64,000 nt of DNA from Sipunculus nudus. Its lineage: Eukaryota; Annelida; Sipuncula; Golfingiida; Sipunculidae. The stretch lies in contig JAPPUL010000069.1 in NCBI GenBank assembly GCA_026874595.1, positions 680,001 through 744,000 of the forward strand, written 5' to 3'. The position numbers and the translations under genes were made by a program. The notes beneath the pieces were generated by a model. The model was not told the origin of the DNA. It did not search any database and saw only the letters and a list, made by a program, of their open reading frames with translations. Below are positions 27,237 through 36,242 of this stretch, piece by piece (the first letter of the stretch is position 1; each line of letters starts with the position of its first letter).

Positions 27237-28250
27237 CTAGATAACTCGCCCTACTGCATGTGCCACTTTACGCAAATCTTTCATCAAGTTTTCAAATTGT
27301 GCTGGGGATAAGCTTTGTCGTCCGTCAACAAGTGCTTCCTCTGGTTCATGATGGACTTCTATTAAAAGGCCATCCGCTCCACACGCTATACCTGCTTTAG
27401 CTATTGATCCTACGTATTCTCGATATCCGCATGCGTGACTTGGATCTATTATTATCGGCAGGTGGCTATTATCCTTTACTACAGGGACTGCGGATACGTC
27501 CAGTGTGTTTCTTACGCTTGTTTCAAATGTCCTTATTCCTCTTTCGCAGAGTATCACTTTCTCATTGCCTTGTGACATGACATATTCGCAGCTCATTAGC
27601 CATTCCTTTATTGTTGCGCTCATTCCACGTTTTAATAGTATTGGTTTATCTGTCTTGCCTACTTCTAATAAGAGGTTAAAGTTTTGCATGTTTCTTGTTC
27701 CTATCTGGATGATATCTGCGTATTTATAGACTAGTTCAACATCTCGTGTGTCCATTACTTCTGTACATATGGAAAGTCCTGTTTCTTTGCGGGCTGTTGA
27801 TAATATCTTTAGTCCGTCCTCTCCGTGTCCTTGAAAGGTATAGGGAGAGGTTCTTGGCTTAAATGCTCCGCCTCTTAATATTGTTGCTCCTGATAGCTTT
27901 ACTTGCTGAGCTGTCTTTACTGTTTGCTCTTCTGTTTCTACTGTACATGGGCCTGCTATTATGCATAGCTCATTAGCTCCTATTTGGCCCTTGCCTACTT
28001 TTACTTTAGTTGGCTCTGGGTGGAATTCTCGGCTGGCTAGTTTATAGGGTTTTAGTACTGGCATTACCTTTTCTACTCCTGCTATAAGTTCAAGAGGTTT
28101 ATTCTCTAGTTTTCTTTCGTCTCCTATTACTCCTATTATTGACCTCTCTTCTCCTTTTGATATAGATGTCTTTAATCCTAGCTCTTCTACTTTATTTACT
28201 ATATGTTGTATTTCATCATCTTTTATGTTTGGTTTTAATACTATTATCAT
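27237..28250 (-). CDS. aroF: 3-deoxy-7-phosphoheptulonate synthase (type I beta, with regulatory domain)
   Basis: DAHP synthase condenses phosphoenolpyruvate and erythrose-4-phosphate, the first shikimate step. The 337-residue protein has an N-terminal ferredoxin-like regulatory domain (about 1-70) as in the Thermotoga maritima enzyme, which gives tyrosine or phenylalanine feedback, then the barrel with CIIAGPCTVE, LRGGAFKPRTSPYTFQG, IQIGTRNMQNF, LLKRGMSATI, IDPSHACGYREYV and EVHHEPEEALVDG. GAGG stands 8 nt before the ATG. The spacer upstream is filled with a 12-bp tandem repeat containing GAGGAT units. Confidence 0.95.
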   Translation of the reverse strand: MIIVLKPNIKDDEIQHIVNKVEELGLKTSISKGEERSIIGVIGDERKLENKPLELIAGVEKVMPVLKPYKLASREFHPEPTKVKVGKGQIGANELCIIAGPCTVETEEQTVKTAQQVKLSGATILRGGAFKPRTSPYTFQGHGEDGLKILSTARKETGLSICTEVMDTRDVELVYKYADIIQIGTRNMQNFNLLLEVGKTDKPILLKRGMSATIKEWLMSCEYVMSQGNEKVILCERGIRTFETSVRNTLDVSAVPVVKDNSHLPIIIDPSHACGYREYVGSIAKAGIACGADGLLIEVHHEPEEALVDGRQSLSPAQFENLMKDLRKVAHAVGRVI

Positions 28251-28262
28251 CTTTTAATCCTC

Positions 28263-28364
28263 TTTTATCTTATCCTCTATCTTATCCTCTATCTTATCTT
28301 TTATCTTATCCTCTATCTTATCTTCTATCTTATCTTCTATCTTATCTTCTATCTTATCTTCTTT
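28263..28364. repeat. 12-bp tandem repeat, about 8 copies, between pheA and aroF
   Basis: Units of the form TATCTTATCCTC, with C/T changes, run head to tail. On the - strand they read as GAGGATAAGATA or GAAGATAAGATA, so several copies carry a Shine-Dalgarno-like GAGGAT, the same core that precedes the aroF ATG. In one - strand frame the repeats encode repeated E-D-K-I and stay open to a TAA just before aroF, but no standard start exists for that frame. Confidence 0.9.
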
Positions 28365-28479
28365 GCTTTCTTTTTGCTTATCCTTTTTTTTACCTTCTTT
28401 GTTTATTCCTTAATTTTAATATAGCCTTTAGTAGAAGGTCTTTCTCATTATGCTTAGCTTATGCTTTTTTTTTTAATTC

Positions 28480-29583
28480 TTAGTTTTTCGGGTATTCTCC
28501 TTTTGGATAGCTTCCTATTTGCTTTACTTTTAGGCATTGGTTCTCAACTTCTTTTATGCTTTCAATTATATTTTGACTCCCGCTTGAGCCTTCTATATCT
28601 ATAAAAAATATGTAGTCCCATGCTTTTAGGCCGCTTGGTCTTGATTCTATTTTTGTCAAATTTATTTTTCTCTTTGAGAATGGTTCTAATATGTCTGCCA
28701 ATGCTCCCACTTTGTCACTTATTGTGCATATTAATGAGGTCTTGTGTCCTCCTTCTCCCGCTTCTTTATATTGTTCTCCTGTTCCTATTATTAGGAATCG
28801 TGTTACGTTCGATTTTGTGTCCTGTATGCTTCTTTCAAGTACTTCAACTCCATACACTTTTCCTGCCACCTCACTTCCTATTCCTGCAGAATATTTATCC
28901 CATTCCACCAGGCTTACTCCTTTTGAATTGCTACTTGTTTCTATCTTTTCTACGTCAGGTAAGTTGTTATTAAGCCATATTCTACATTGTGTGAATGATT
29001 GGCTGTGCCCGTAGATACGTTTTATTTTGCCCAATTCTCCTGTGTTGCTTAAAAGACAATGCTCTATATTCATATAGCGTTCTGCGCATATTTTTAGGTC
29101 CGAGTATATGAATTTATCTAAGGTGTAATGTACTATTCCTCCATGAGAATTTTCAACTGGGACTACTCCGTAGTCTAGTTGCCCAAGCTCCACTTCTTTG
29201 AATATATCATCTATACTTGAGATGGCTTTCGCTTGTGTTGATGTGCCGAATTGCTTTATACAGGCAAGATGAGTATAGGAGCCCTCTGGGCCTAGATAGC
29301 CCACTTTTAAATCTCGTTCTAGACTTCTTATTGCTGATATTATCTCTCCGTATACTGCATCTATTGCGGAACTTGGAAATGCTTTTCCTTTGTTTTTTTC
29401 TCGAAGCCTTGAGATTATCTGTCTCTCCCGTTGTGGCTTGTATATTTCTTGGCCACCATCACCCTTAAGTTCGCCTATCTTTTGAGCATACTCCGCCCTC
29501 TCGTTTAATAACCTCAACATCTGCTCATCTAGACGGTCTATCTGTTCTCTGTATGTCTTTATCTTTTGTCCTATGTCCGGCAA
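28480..29583 (-). CDS. pheA: Bifunctional chorismate mutase / prephenate dehydratase
   Basis: PheA makes phenylpyruvate from chorismate in two steps. Domains: chorismate mutase (about 1-85, KIKTYREQIDRLDEQMLRLLNERAEYAQKIGELK region), prephenate dehydratase (about 92-275, VGYLGPEGSYTHLA, VPVENSHGG, SNVTRFLIIG) and a C-terminal ACT domain with the ESRP phenylalanine-sensing motif. Two starts are possible: GTG 29625, within a 17-bp direct repeat, or TTG 29583 with AGGAG 4 nt upstream. I prefer the TTG because it starts right at the mutase domain. aroF follows. Confidence 0.92.
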   Translation of the reverse strand: MPDIGQKIKTYREQIDRLDEQMLRLLNERAEYAQKIGELKGDGGQEIYKPQRERQIISRLREKNKGKAFPSSAIDAVYGEIISAIRSLERDLKVGYLGPEGSYTHLACIKQFGTSTQAKAISSIDDIFKEVELGQLDYGVVPVENSHGGIVHYTLDKFIYSDLKICAERYMNIEHCLLSNTGELGKIKRIYGHSQSFTQCRIWLNNNLPDVEKIETSSNSKGVSLVEWDKYSAGIGSEVAGKVYGVEVLERSIQDTKSNVTRFLIIGTGEQYKEAGEGGHKTSLICTISDKVGALADILEPFSKRKINLTKIESRPSGLKAWDYIFFIDIEGSSGSQNIIESIKEVENQCLKVKQIGSYPKGEYPKN

Positions 29584-29601
29584 GTCTCTCCTCGTACCCT
29601 G

Positions 29602-29635
29602 CTTGCACCCTACTTGGGCTTGCACCCTACTTGGG
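29602..29635. repeat. 17-bp direct repeat (2 copies) at the pheA 5' end
   Basis: CTTGCACCCTACTTGGG occurs twice in tandem. On the - strand each copy has AGTAGG next to GTG, and the GTG of the downstream copy is the farther candidate start of pheA. Seventeen bases shift the frame. Confidence 0.85.
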
Positions 29636-29795
29636 CCCGCGTGGTTGAAATCAATTATAACTATTTTTTAGAGCTTTGTCAATCCTTATTTTTTTTATGC
29701 TTTTTTCATATTTATTGTTTTGTTGTTTTAATCGTTTGTACTTGTTCCATCTTGTCTTAATTAACTGCTTACTCGCGTTCTAAAGCCATGGATAT

Positions 29796-30500
29796 CTATA
29801 ACTGATTTAATAAATATTGGAATAAAGCGTTTTTACTGTTGCCCTTAAATTCTTTAAATACACAAACAGCACGTGCACCAGCCCTTTTTAATATATGTCC
29901 TTGTGCCTCAAAGGATTCATTCCCTAGTTCTATCCTAAGTTCTACCCCTTTTCCTGCATATATTATACTGTCTTTGGGTTGCACACCCGTAAACATGAAT
30001 GAGATGCCGCTTATACTTATATTCTCTATTCGACTGTAGTATGATATATCCATGCCGAAGCCCCGTATCGCACATATGTTGTGTTCTGCTTCCGATGGTT
30101 TTACTCGTATGTTTTGTCGGCGATTTTTTTGCATCTTCTTGCTAAGACGCATTATTAACTGTTTTATCTTTTGTATCTGCATTTCTACAGGATCATGTTT
30201 GCTTATTACGCCATATACTTTTGCCTCGTTAAGCTCTTCTAATCGATTGTAACTTCTGTCCTTTGTCACTACAAGGATATATACATCCTTATTCTCTTTT
30301 ATAAATTCCTTAAGGTAAGTTATATTTTGATATTCTCCAAAATCTATATCCAGTAAGACGCTGGTTGCCTCATACTCCTTAACCATCTCTTTTAAATCTT
30401 TCTCCTCGCTTGCGTTAAATACATATATTCCTGCCTCTACCAATGCCTTACGGTAATTTTCTAGCAGATCTAATTCCTCTACTGATATTATTGCACGCAT
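29796..30500 (-). CDS. Receiver-like plus PilZ domain protein
   Basis: A 234-residue protein with two parts. Residues 1-120 resemble a response regulator receiver: acidic E8/E9, a phosphoacceptor candidate D51 in VLLDID, T79 in ILVVTKD and a Lys in ISKHD. Residues about 128-234 form a PilZ domain with the c-di-GMP motif RRQNIR followed by IENISISGISFMF. It probably joins phosphorelay input to c-di-GMP sensing, perhaps for motility or surface behaviour. The ATG has GAGG 8 nt upstream. No kinase is adjacent. Confidence 0.83.
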   Translation of the reverse strand: MRAIISVEELDLLENYRKALVEAGIYVFNASEEKDLKEMVKEYEATSVLLDIDFGEYQNITYLKEFIKENKDVYILVVTKDRSYNRLEELNEAKVYGVISKHDPVEMQIQKIKQLIMRLSKKMQKNRRQNIRVKPSEAEHNICAIRGFGMDISYYSRIENISISGISFMFTGVQPKDSIIYAGKGVELRIELGNESFEAQGHILKRAGARAVCVFKEFKGNSKNALFQYLLNQL

Positions 30501-30733
30501 ACTTTTATCCTCGCTTTTACATTGCTACTTATGCTTTTTATCCATTGCTTTTTTCCACTATATTTAAAATCTCGTTTAGCTTCTTCTTATACAAGATTTT
30601 TATACAAGGTTTTATATTCTACAAGTAGTTATAAAACTATTGTATATCCAATTCGCCATCTTTTTACTTTCAGATAAGTATTTCTTTTTTACTATTTAGC
30701 ACTATTTTAGCATTATTTAGCAGGTTTTTTTTT

Positions 30734-31705
30734 TTAAGTGTATAGCAATATGTATGTTGCTATGTTTAATTGGTTCCATAATGAGTGCACTAGGATCGGT
30801 ACGTATAAGGTTTGCCCCCTTTTGTAACTAAGTCCAAGAACATATCCTAATCCCATTAACGGGATTATTAGGTATATATTAAAATGCATGAGAGCAAATA
30901 ATATGCTTGATATGATATTTGCCCTAAGAAAACTCATTCTCTTTAATAGAATACCTAGAACTGTTCCGCGAAATATTATCTCCTCGATTATTGGTGCTAG
31001 TATTGCTATTATAAGGACATACAAAAAGACTCCTATATCTAATATTTGTTCAATGCCCCCGTCTTTTATAAATATCTTTGACAAATATTCTTTACTGTCG
31101 TGTTCTTTTAGTCCGCCTCCGTTAAGATTTCTATATGTTTCATACAAGAAAGTATTTAAATAAGTTAAGAGCCCTGCTACGAAGCTACTTAGGCAAAACC
31201 CTTGTAATATTATTCCTAGTCTGCCATCTTTTTTTCTTTCTGTTCTTTTGATATGTTTAATGTCCGTTTTTAACAAATACGAGAATATATACTCTCGTAT
31301 GCTTATACCGCTACCTTTTAAGATTAGCAGCTTTATTAGGCCAAGTTCAACGCATACTGTAACTAAATAAAATATTTGTACTAGATTATAGTTGCTGACA
31401 AGAACTTGTAGCTCTCCTACTATATTCTCGGCTAGCCATAGTAGGATTTTTGGCAATAGCATCAAAAGAATGATTAAACTAATTAGTATACTTAGACTTT
31501 CTATAGGTTTGCTTATTTTTATTTTTGTTTGGGGGAATATCTCTTTTATATCTTTAGCTTTATTTTTAGCTTTATTTTTAGCTTTTTTATAGTCTTTGTG
31601 CCATGTGAGAAATATTATAAAGCCTGCAAGTATTAAAATTATGCGTAGTAGATAATAGAGTCTTATTACTACTTCTTTATCGGATGTGTTTACTATAAGC
31701 TCCAC
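30734..31705 (-). CDS. CPBP-family intramembrane metalloprotease
   Basis: Polytopic membrane protein of 323 residues with about seven hydrophobic segments. The CPBP (Abi/CAAX protease-like) motifs are clear: IIEEIIFRG (EExxxR), then SILFALMHFN with the zinc-ligand His, and a late LVHSLWN. Bacterial members act in protein maturation or bacteriocin immunity; the substrate here is unknown. The frame starts with GTG at 31705, with AAGGA about 13 nt upstream, so the exact start is uncertain. Confidence 0.85.
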   Translation of the reverse strand: MELIVNTSDKEVVIRLYYLLRIILILAGFIIFLTWHKDYKKAKNKAKNKAKDIKEIFPQTKIKISKPIESLSILISLIILLMLLPKILLWLAENIVGELQVLVSNYNLVQIFYLVTVCVELGLIKLLILKGSGISIREYIFSYLLKTDIKHIKRTERKKDGRLGIILQGFCLSSFVAGLLTYLNTFLYETYRNLNGGGLKEHDSKEYLSKIFIKDGGIEQILDIGVFLYVLIIAILAPIIEEIIFRGTVLGILLKRMSFLRANIISSILFALMHFNIYLIIPLMGLGYVLGLSYKRGQTLYVPILVHSLWNQLNIATYILLYT

Positions 31706-31900
31706 TTTGTCTTTTTTGTTCCTTTTGTTTTTTTGTCGAATTTATATAACGAACTTGTTATAATCTGTTTATAACAATCTTATTTAAGGTTGTTCTTTTT
31801 TATAATTATTCTTTTATTAATTATTCTGTCATGAGCATAAATAAGGATAAGTCCGGCTTGTCTTTAATCTTAGCTTAATTAATAGCTTGCATGAAATATG

Positions 31901-33835
31901 TTATTCTTGGAATTGTAGAAGGTATAGTTTTTTATATAATCCGTTTGCTGCTATTAGTTGTTTATGGCTTCCTTCTTCTGCCACTTGTCCTTCGTGGAGG
32001 ACTATTATTCTATCCATACGCTTTATTGTTGAGAGTCTGTGTGCTATTACTATAGCTGTTTTGTCTTTTAGGACTTCTGAGATGTTTTCTTGGATTAGTT
32101 TTTCTGTTTCATAATCTATATTGGATGTTGCTTCGTCAAGTACAATTATTTTAGCGTTTTGCAGGCCTACCCGGCAGAATGCAAGTAGTTGAGTTTCTCC
32201 GTAGGATATACCTGTTCCGTGTTCGCCAAGCTGTGTTTCATATTTTTTGTCAAGTTTTTCTATAAAGTTATTGGCTTTGACCGTTTTTGCTGCTTCTATT
32301 ATCTGTTCTTCGCTTATCTTTTTATTAAATAAGCTTATGTTTTCCTTTACTGTTTGAGAGAAAATATAAATGTCTTGTAGCATATATGCTATGCTTTTTC
32401 GGAGAGCTGATTTTTTATATTCCCGGATTGATATTCCGTCTATTTTTATTTCTCCGCTGAAGTTGTCATACATTCTGCTTATTAGATTTACTATAGTGCT
32501 TTTGCCGCTGCCTGTAAGTCCGACTAGTGCGATTTTCTCACCTGCATTTACTTGGAAGTTTATATTTTTTAAGACTTTTGTTTTTTCGTCATATGAAAAG
32601 CGTACATTTTCAAATGTTATTTGTCCTTGTATTTGTCCTTTGTTTTTTGGATCTGTGTTTGAGTTAGCTATATATGGGTTGTAGTTTCCTTCTGGGATTT
32701 TTTCGTTTGTATTAAGGAGTCCGAAAATCTTTTCACCTGATGCTAGAGCTGATTGGAGGACGCTATATTGGTCGCTTAATTCTCTTAGTGGGTGGAAGAA
32801 CATTTGCGAGAAGAAAAGGAATGCAATTAGGCTTGCAATGTCGCTGCTGCCGGTGTAAATCCAGTAGGAGCCAAATAAGATTATAAACACACGAGACAGG
32901 ACGCTGAAGGAGTCTAGTACGGGGAAGTAGTAAGAATAGATTTTAACTGTGCGTAAGTATTCGAGGAAATAGTTTTTTTGTAGTCTTGTAAATATTCGAT
33001 ACATTTTGGCTTGTCGATTAAATGATTGTACTATTTTTATACCGCTTACGGCTGATTGTAAGAATGCATTCATATTAGCTAGTTTTGTTCTTATGGCTAG
33101 GAATGATTTTCTTGAATATCGTTTAAATATCATCATGCCTAGGTATAGGAATGGTAATGTGACTAGGCTTACTAGAGCTAGTTTAAAATCTAGGAAAAAG
33201 GACATAACTAATATACTTAGGACTAGAAAGAGGTCACCAAATATTGTTGGGATACCTGTTACGAATAGTTCGTTTAGTGTTTGTATGTCGTGTACTATGC
33301 GTGTTAGGAGTAGTCCTATTCTGTTTTTATTATAGAATTTTATTGACTGGTTTATTGTATGTTGAAATACTTGTTCTCTTAGTTCGCGCATCATTTCAAG
33401 GCCGACTTTATTTGTTAGGTATATTTGGATATATGTTGCTAGGTATTGGACTAGTAGTATTGCAAATAGGAGTGAGCCTATGTCGTATAAGCTTAGAGTG
33501 TTTGAGTAATATATCTCTTGACCTAATAGGTTAACTTCTATGGGTTTTTGAATTAAGATATCTACACCGAACTTTATACCTATTGGGATGAATACTAATA
33601 GTCCTTTGCTTAGGAGGAGTATGGCTATTGACAGGATAAGTTTATATTTATGAGGGTTTATAAGCTGCCAAATTAACTTTAGTATTTTACTATCTATCTT
33701 TTTATCTATCTTACTCTCTACATTACTATCTACATTATTACTATCTACATTTTCTGTTTTCTTTGTTTGTGCTTTTTTCTTTGCTTGTTTTTCCGTTTTG
33801 GGGTTTTGTGCTTTGTCTATTGTATTTTTCTTCAT
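31901..33835 (-). CDS. ABC exporter, fused membrane and ATPase domains
   Basis: Half-transporter of the MsbA/YheI class, 644 residues. A Lys/Asp/Asn-rich N-terminal extension of about 50 residues precedes six membrane helices, then an ATPase domain with Walker A GLTGSGKST, Walker B IIVLDEATSNID and H-loop IVIAHRLSTI. The signature reads ISYGETQ rather than LSGGQ, a variant known from YheI/YheH-like exporters, so the transporter may form a heterodimer or have altered ATP use. Substrate could be lipid or drug. No Shine-Dalgarno seen. Confidence 0.9.
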   Translation of the reverse strand: MKKNTIDKAQNPKTEKQAKKKAQTKKTENVDSNNVDSNVESKIDKKIDSKILKLIWQLINPHKYKLILSIAILLLSKGLLVFIPIGIKFGVDILIQKPIEVNLLGQEIYYSNTLSLYDIGSLLFAILLVQYLATYIQIYLTNKVGLEMMRELREQVFQHTINQSIKFYNKNRIGLLLTRIVHDIQTLNELFVTGIPTIFGDLFLVLSILVMSFFLDFKLALVSLVTLPFLYLGMMIFKRYSRKSFLAIRTKLANMNAFLQSAVSGIKIVQSFNRQAKMYRIFTRLQKNYFLEYLRTVKIYSYYFPVLDSFSVLSRVFIILFGSYWIYTGSSDIASLIAFLFFSQMFFHPLRELSDQYSVLQSALASGEKIFGLLNTNEKIPEGNYNPYIANSNTDPKNKGQIQGQITFENVRFSYDEKTKVLKNINFQVNAGEKIALVGLTGSGKSTIVNLISRMYDNFSGEIKIDGISIREYKKSALRKSIAYMLQDIYIFSQTVKENISLFNKKISEEQIIEAAKTVKANNFIEKLDKKYETQLGEHGTGISYGETQLLAFCRVGLQNAKIIVLDEATSNIDYETEKLIQENISEVLKDKTAIVIAHRLSTIKRMDRIIVLHEGQVAEEGSHKQLIAANGLYKKLYLLQFQE

Positions 33836-34216
33836 GAGCTATTATAGTTTAATAACTATTTTATATCCTTAAGCTTTTATATGCTAGTTTTTTTTTTGCA
33901 GTTTACACATCCTGCGACAGGGCTATACTCTAATTCTATATTCTTTTTGTATATTCTTTTATATTATTTTCATTTAATAACTAGGCATCTATATTCTAAA
34001 ACGGAACTAGTATGTGTTTGAATATCGTATAATCTAAGTTTCTATAGTTATTTTGTATACAAATCCAAATATACTTTAATCTTCGAATCTTTTATAATTA
34101 ATAAATTTTTATACTTGATAAAGTTTTCTTTAATTGTTCTTTGTTGTTCTTTTTTATTTATTCTTTTTTGTTTTTAACACTCACTTTATTTGTATATCGT
34201 TCCGTATATTTTATTT
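33836..34216. promoter_or_regulatory. Divergent AT-rich intergenic region with a perfect palindrome
   Basis: About 380 bases between the ABC exporter and the next + gene, with no gene I can support. It contains a perfect 12-bp palindrome, TTTGTATACAAA, at 34052-34063, which could be an operator for either gene. The last 150 bases are T-rich. Promoters for both directions are expected here but none stands out. Confidence 0.4.
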
Positions 34217-35353
34217 ATGTTTTGGCGTTTAGTTTTATATAGACATTTGTTTTTAATCTTTATCAGTTTTGTCCTTATATTTATTTATATAATTTCTTAT
34301 AATCAAGCCCTTTATGCTTTATCTTCGAGGTTGGATAGTCATCCTATGATTCTTATTCCTCCTAAAAAAGTACTTTCTGAGGAGGATAAGCTTTTTGCAC
34401 TTGTAAATGATATGCGGAATGATTTTAATTTATCTTCATTTCGTTTTTCTGAGGATTTGCAAGGCAGGGCATTCTCGACTATTGACAGTGTTATAAATTC
34501 TAAGGTTACTAAATCTTCTTATATGCTTGAAAAAGATAGCTTTCTTGCTTTTTATAATAAGTTTGTAACTTTGGATGAACCTGTTTTTTATATTTTTGAT
34601 AAGCTTAAAGGCACTTTTTTTTTCAAAAAGGCTTTGCTTAGTAAAGAATATCGCACGCTGTCTTTGGCATATCGGAAGGTTGGGTATTCTTATTTTACCT
34701 ATTTTGTGTTCCACAAGGGAACACCTTCTATAGCGGATTCTGTTTCTATTCCTCATGAAGATTTTGATAAGGTTATTACATTTTTATCTACTAAATCTTT
34801 ATCTTTTGAACTTTCTAGGCAAGAAGTTCTTAAGCGTATTGCTCCTCTTATTAGTTCTTTGGGAGAAAGGTACTACATGCTTTCATATCCTCAATCTATT
34901 AGTATATTTCAGCATGCTAGATATTTGTCTCAAAGCTATTTCGTTTTAAACTTCTCTGATATTCCTGCTCATTTTCAAGGTCTTAATTCTATTTCGTTTT
35001 ATTTTAAGGGGGCTGATATTACGCGTATTCGTGATTGGCTTTTTTCTGTGTTTGGGGGTGAGGACAGGACAGAGAATGCTAGTGAGCCTATGGGTGTTTA
35101 TGTTTTTAGTGTTGGCGATAGGATTTGTCAAGTTTTAAAGCATAATGGCGGGGTTTTTGTCTCTATAACTTCTATTAAATTTGCTCTTAAGTTTCTTGAC
35201 AAGCATAAAGATTACAGGCAAAATAGACAGAATCCTTTGCTGAGGAAAGAAGTTTCTATAGGCGCTTTGAGAACTTTGGTTCGGGAGTACTCCAAGAAAG
35301 CAAATACTCCTGCATCCTTACACAACATATTACGCGATTTACACAAAAACTAG
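34217..35353 (+). CDS. Unknown membrane-anchored or secreted protein
   Basis: A 378-residue protein that I do not recognise. The N-terminus has a basic region (WRLVLYRH) and a strong hydrophobic helix (LFLIFISFVLIFIYII), a signal anchor or signal peptide. The remainder is mixed alpha/beta, rich in Ser and Phe, including FNFSDIPAHF-like and GADITRIRDWLFSVFGGED stretches. The frame opens at TTG 34190, but ATG 34217 puts basic residues just before the helix. No Shine-Dalgarno. Its TAG stop overlaps the stop of the convergent glycosyltransferase in the tetranucleotide CTAG. Confidence 0.6.
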   Translation: MFWRLVLYRHLFLIFISFVLIFIYIISYNQALYALSSRLDSHPMILIPPKKVLSEEDKLFALVNDMRNDFNLSSFRFSEDLQGRAFSTIDSVINSKVTKSSYMLEKDSFLAFYNKFVTLDEPVFYIFDKLKGTFFFKKALLSKEYRTLSLAYRKVGYSYFTYFVFHKGTPSIADSVSIPHEDFDKVITFLSTKSLSFELSRQEVLKRIAPLISSLGERYYMLSYPQSISIFQHARYLSQSYFVLNFSDIPAHFQGLNSISFYFKGADITRIRDWLFSVFGGEDRTENASEPMGVYVFSVGDRICQVLKHNGGVFVSITSIKFALKFLDKHKDYRQNRQNPLLRKEVSIGALRTLVREYSKKANTPASLHNILRDLHKN

Positions 35354-36156
35354 ATGCTTTTCTCTTTATGTTTCACGTGAAATAATTTGTTTAGCATATT
35401 TAGTGTTTGGGGCATATCTTCTTTAAAGCGTCTTGCTCTCCTCTTGCTTTTACCCTCTTCTCTCTCTTCTGCCTCTTCTGCCTCTTCCAGCAATGTCTCT
35501 CTATAAAGCCTTTTTATATCTTCAGGCAGGTTTATGTCTTGGCTCTCTTTATATTTATGCAGTTTATAGCCTAAGCTTGCTATCCGTTTGCTCAATATTT
35601 CATAGTCTCTGCCCGCACTCCACTCTATATTATTAAATAGCTTTTCTTCTGCTTGCTTCGTCCCAAGTATATAAAAACCACCACGCCCATTCCCTCCAAG
35701 CACGTAGTCATTATCCTCTAAAAGTTCAAATGTTTCTATTGCATCAGATGGCCTTATATACGGTAAGTCCGAACCCAATATCACCACCTTCTTATACCCT
35801 AACAGGAACATGTCCTCTAGGCTGCTCAACATCACCAAACCTATGTCTCCTCCCCCTCTATCTTCTATCGCTAAAACTCCTAACTTATTCGAAAGTTCAA
35901 ACCCAAAACTATGATCCTTTGAACATATATAAAAATCATAATTACTCCCTGCTCCCAAATCTGGCTCCCTTTCAGCCTCTCTAAACCCTTTGCTCCCTGC
36001 TTTAAATAAACTGACTAAATCGTACAGCAGGCTCTCGTACAAACTCGCTGCATCCTCTTTGCTTATTCCTCCTATGCCCGTTAAGCGAGTCTTTACCTTG
36101 CCTGCCTGTGGCTTTTTTACATACATTATTAATGCATTGTTTTTTGCCCTTTCCAT
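35350..36156 (-). CDS. TIGR04282/DUF2064-type glycosyltransferase
   Basis: GT-A-like nucleotidyl/glycosyl transferase of 268 residues. Motifs: IMYVKKPQAGKVKTRL near 10-25, VVILGSDLPYIRP near 123-135, and VLGGNGRGGFYILG near 150-163, which match TIGR04282 (DUF2064) proteins, some linked to arsenosugar synthesis. The C-terminal 45 residues are a charged extension (EEAEEAEEREEGKSKRRARR), and the final LFHVKHKE is encoded across a parS-like palindrome. Upstream spacer holds 12-bp repeats with GAGGAT cores; AGGG stands 9 nt before the ATG. The substrate is unknown. Confidence 0.82.
   Translation of the reverse strand: MERAKNNALIMYVKKPQAGKVKTRLTGIGGISKEDAASLYESLLYDLVSLFKAGSKGFREAEREPDLGAGSNYDFYICSKDHSFGFELSNKLGVLAIEDRGGGDIGLVMLSSLEDMFLLGYKKVVILGSDLPYIRPSDAIETFELLEDNDYVLGGNGRGGFYILGTKQAEEKLFNNIEWSAGRDYEILSKRIASLGYKLHKYKESQDINLPEDIKRLYRETLLEEAEEAEEREEGKSKRRARRFKEDMPQTLNMLNKLFHVKHKEKSI
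35369..35384. promoter_or_regulatory. parS-like site (15 of 16 to the ParB-site consensus)
   Basis: TGTTTCACGTGAAATA differs at one base from the known parS sequence TGTTTCACGTGAAACA bound by ParB/Spo0J. It lies in the 3' end of the glycosyltransferase gene and gives the peptide FHVKH, the same peptide that parS commonly encodes in other bacteria. Confidence 0.65.
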
Positions 36157-36167
36157 TATCTTTTACC

Positions 36168-36230
36168 CTTTTCTATCCTCTTTTCTATCCTCTTTTCTAT
36201 CCTCTTTTCTATCCTCTTTTCTATCCTTTT
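36168..36230. repeat. 12-bp tandem repeat before the glycosyltransferase start
   Basis: About 4.5 copies of CTATCCTCTTTT. On the - strand they read AAAAGAGGATAG, each holding the GAGGAT Shine-Dalgarno-like core. The last copy leads directly into the AGGG that precedes the ATG at 36156. Confidence 0.9.
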
Positions 36231-36242
36231 CTCTGCCGCCTC

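Noticed and set aside
28263-28364. CRISPR-like array
   Set aside because: The repeats are contiguous 12-bp units without spacers of constant length and without cas genes; it is a microsatellite-type tandem repeat. The same applies to the repeats at 36.2, 50.0 and 56.4 kb.
31901-33835. ABC exporter signature ISYGETQ as a broken ATPase
   Set aside because: Walker A, Walker B and H-loop are intact, and similar signatures are known in YheI/YheH-like exporters, so this is a family variant rather than damage.
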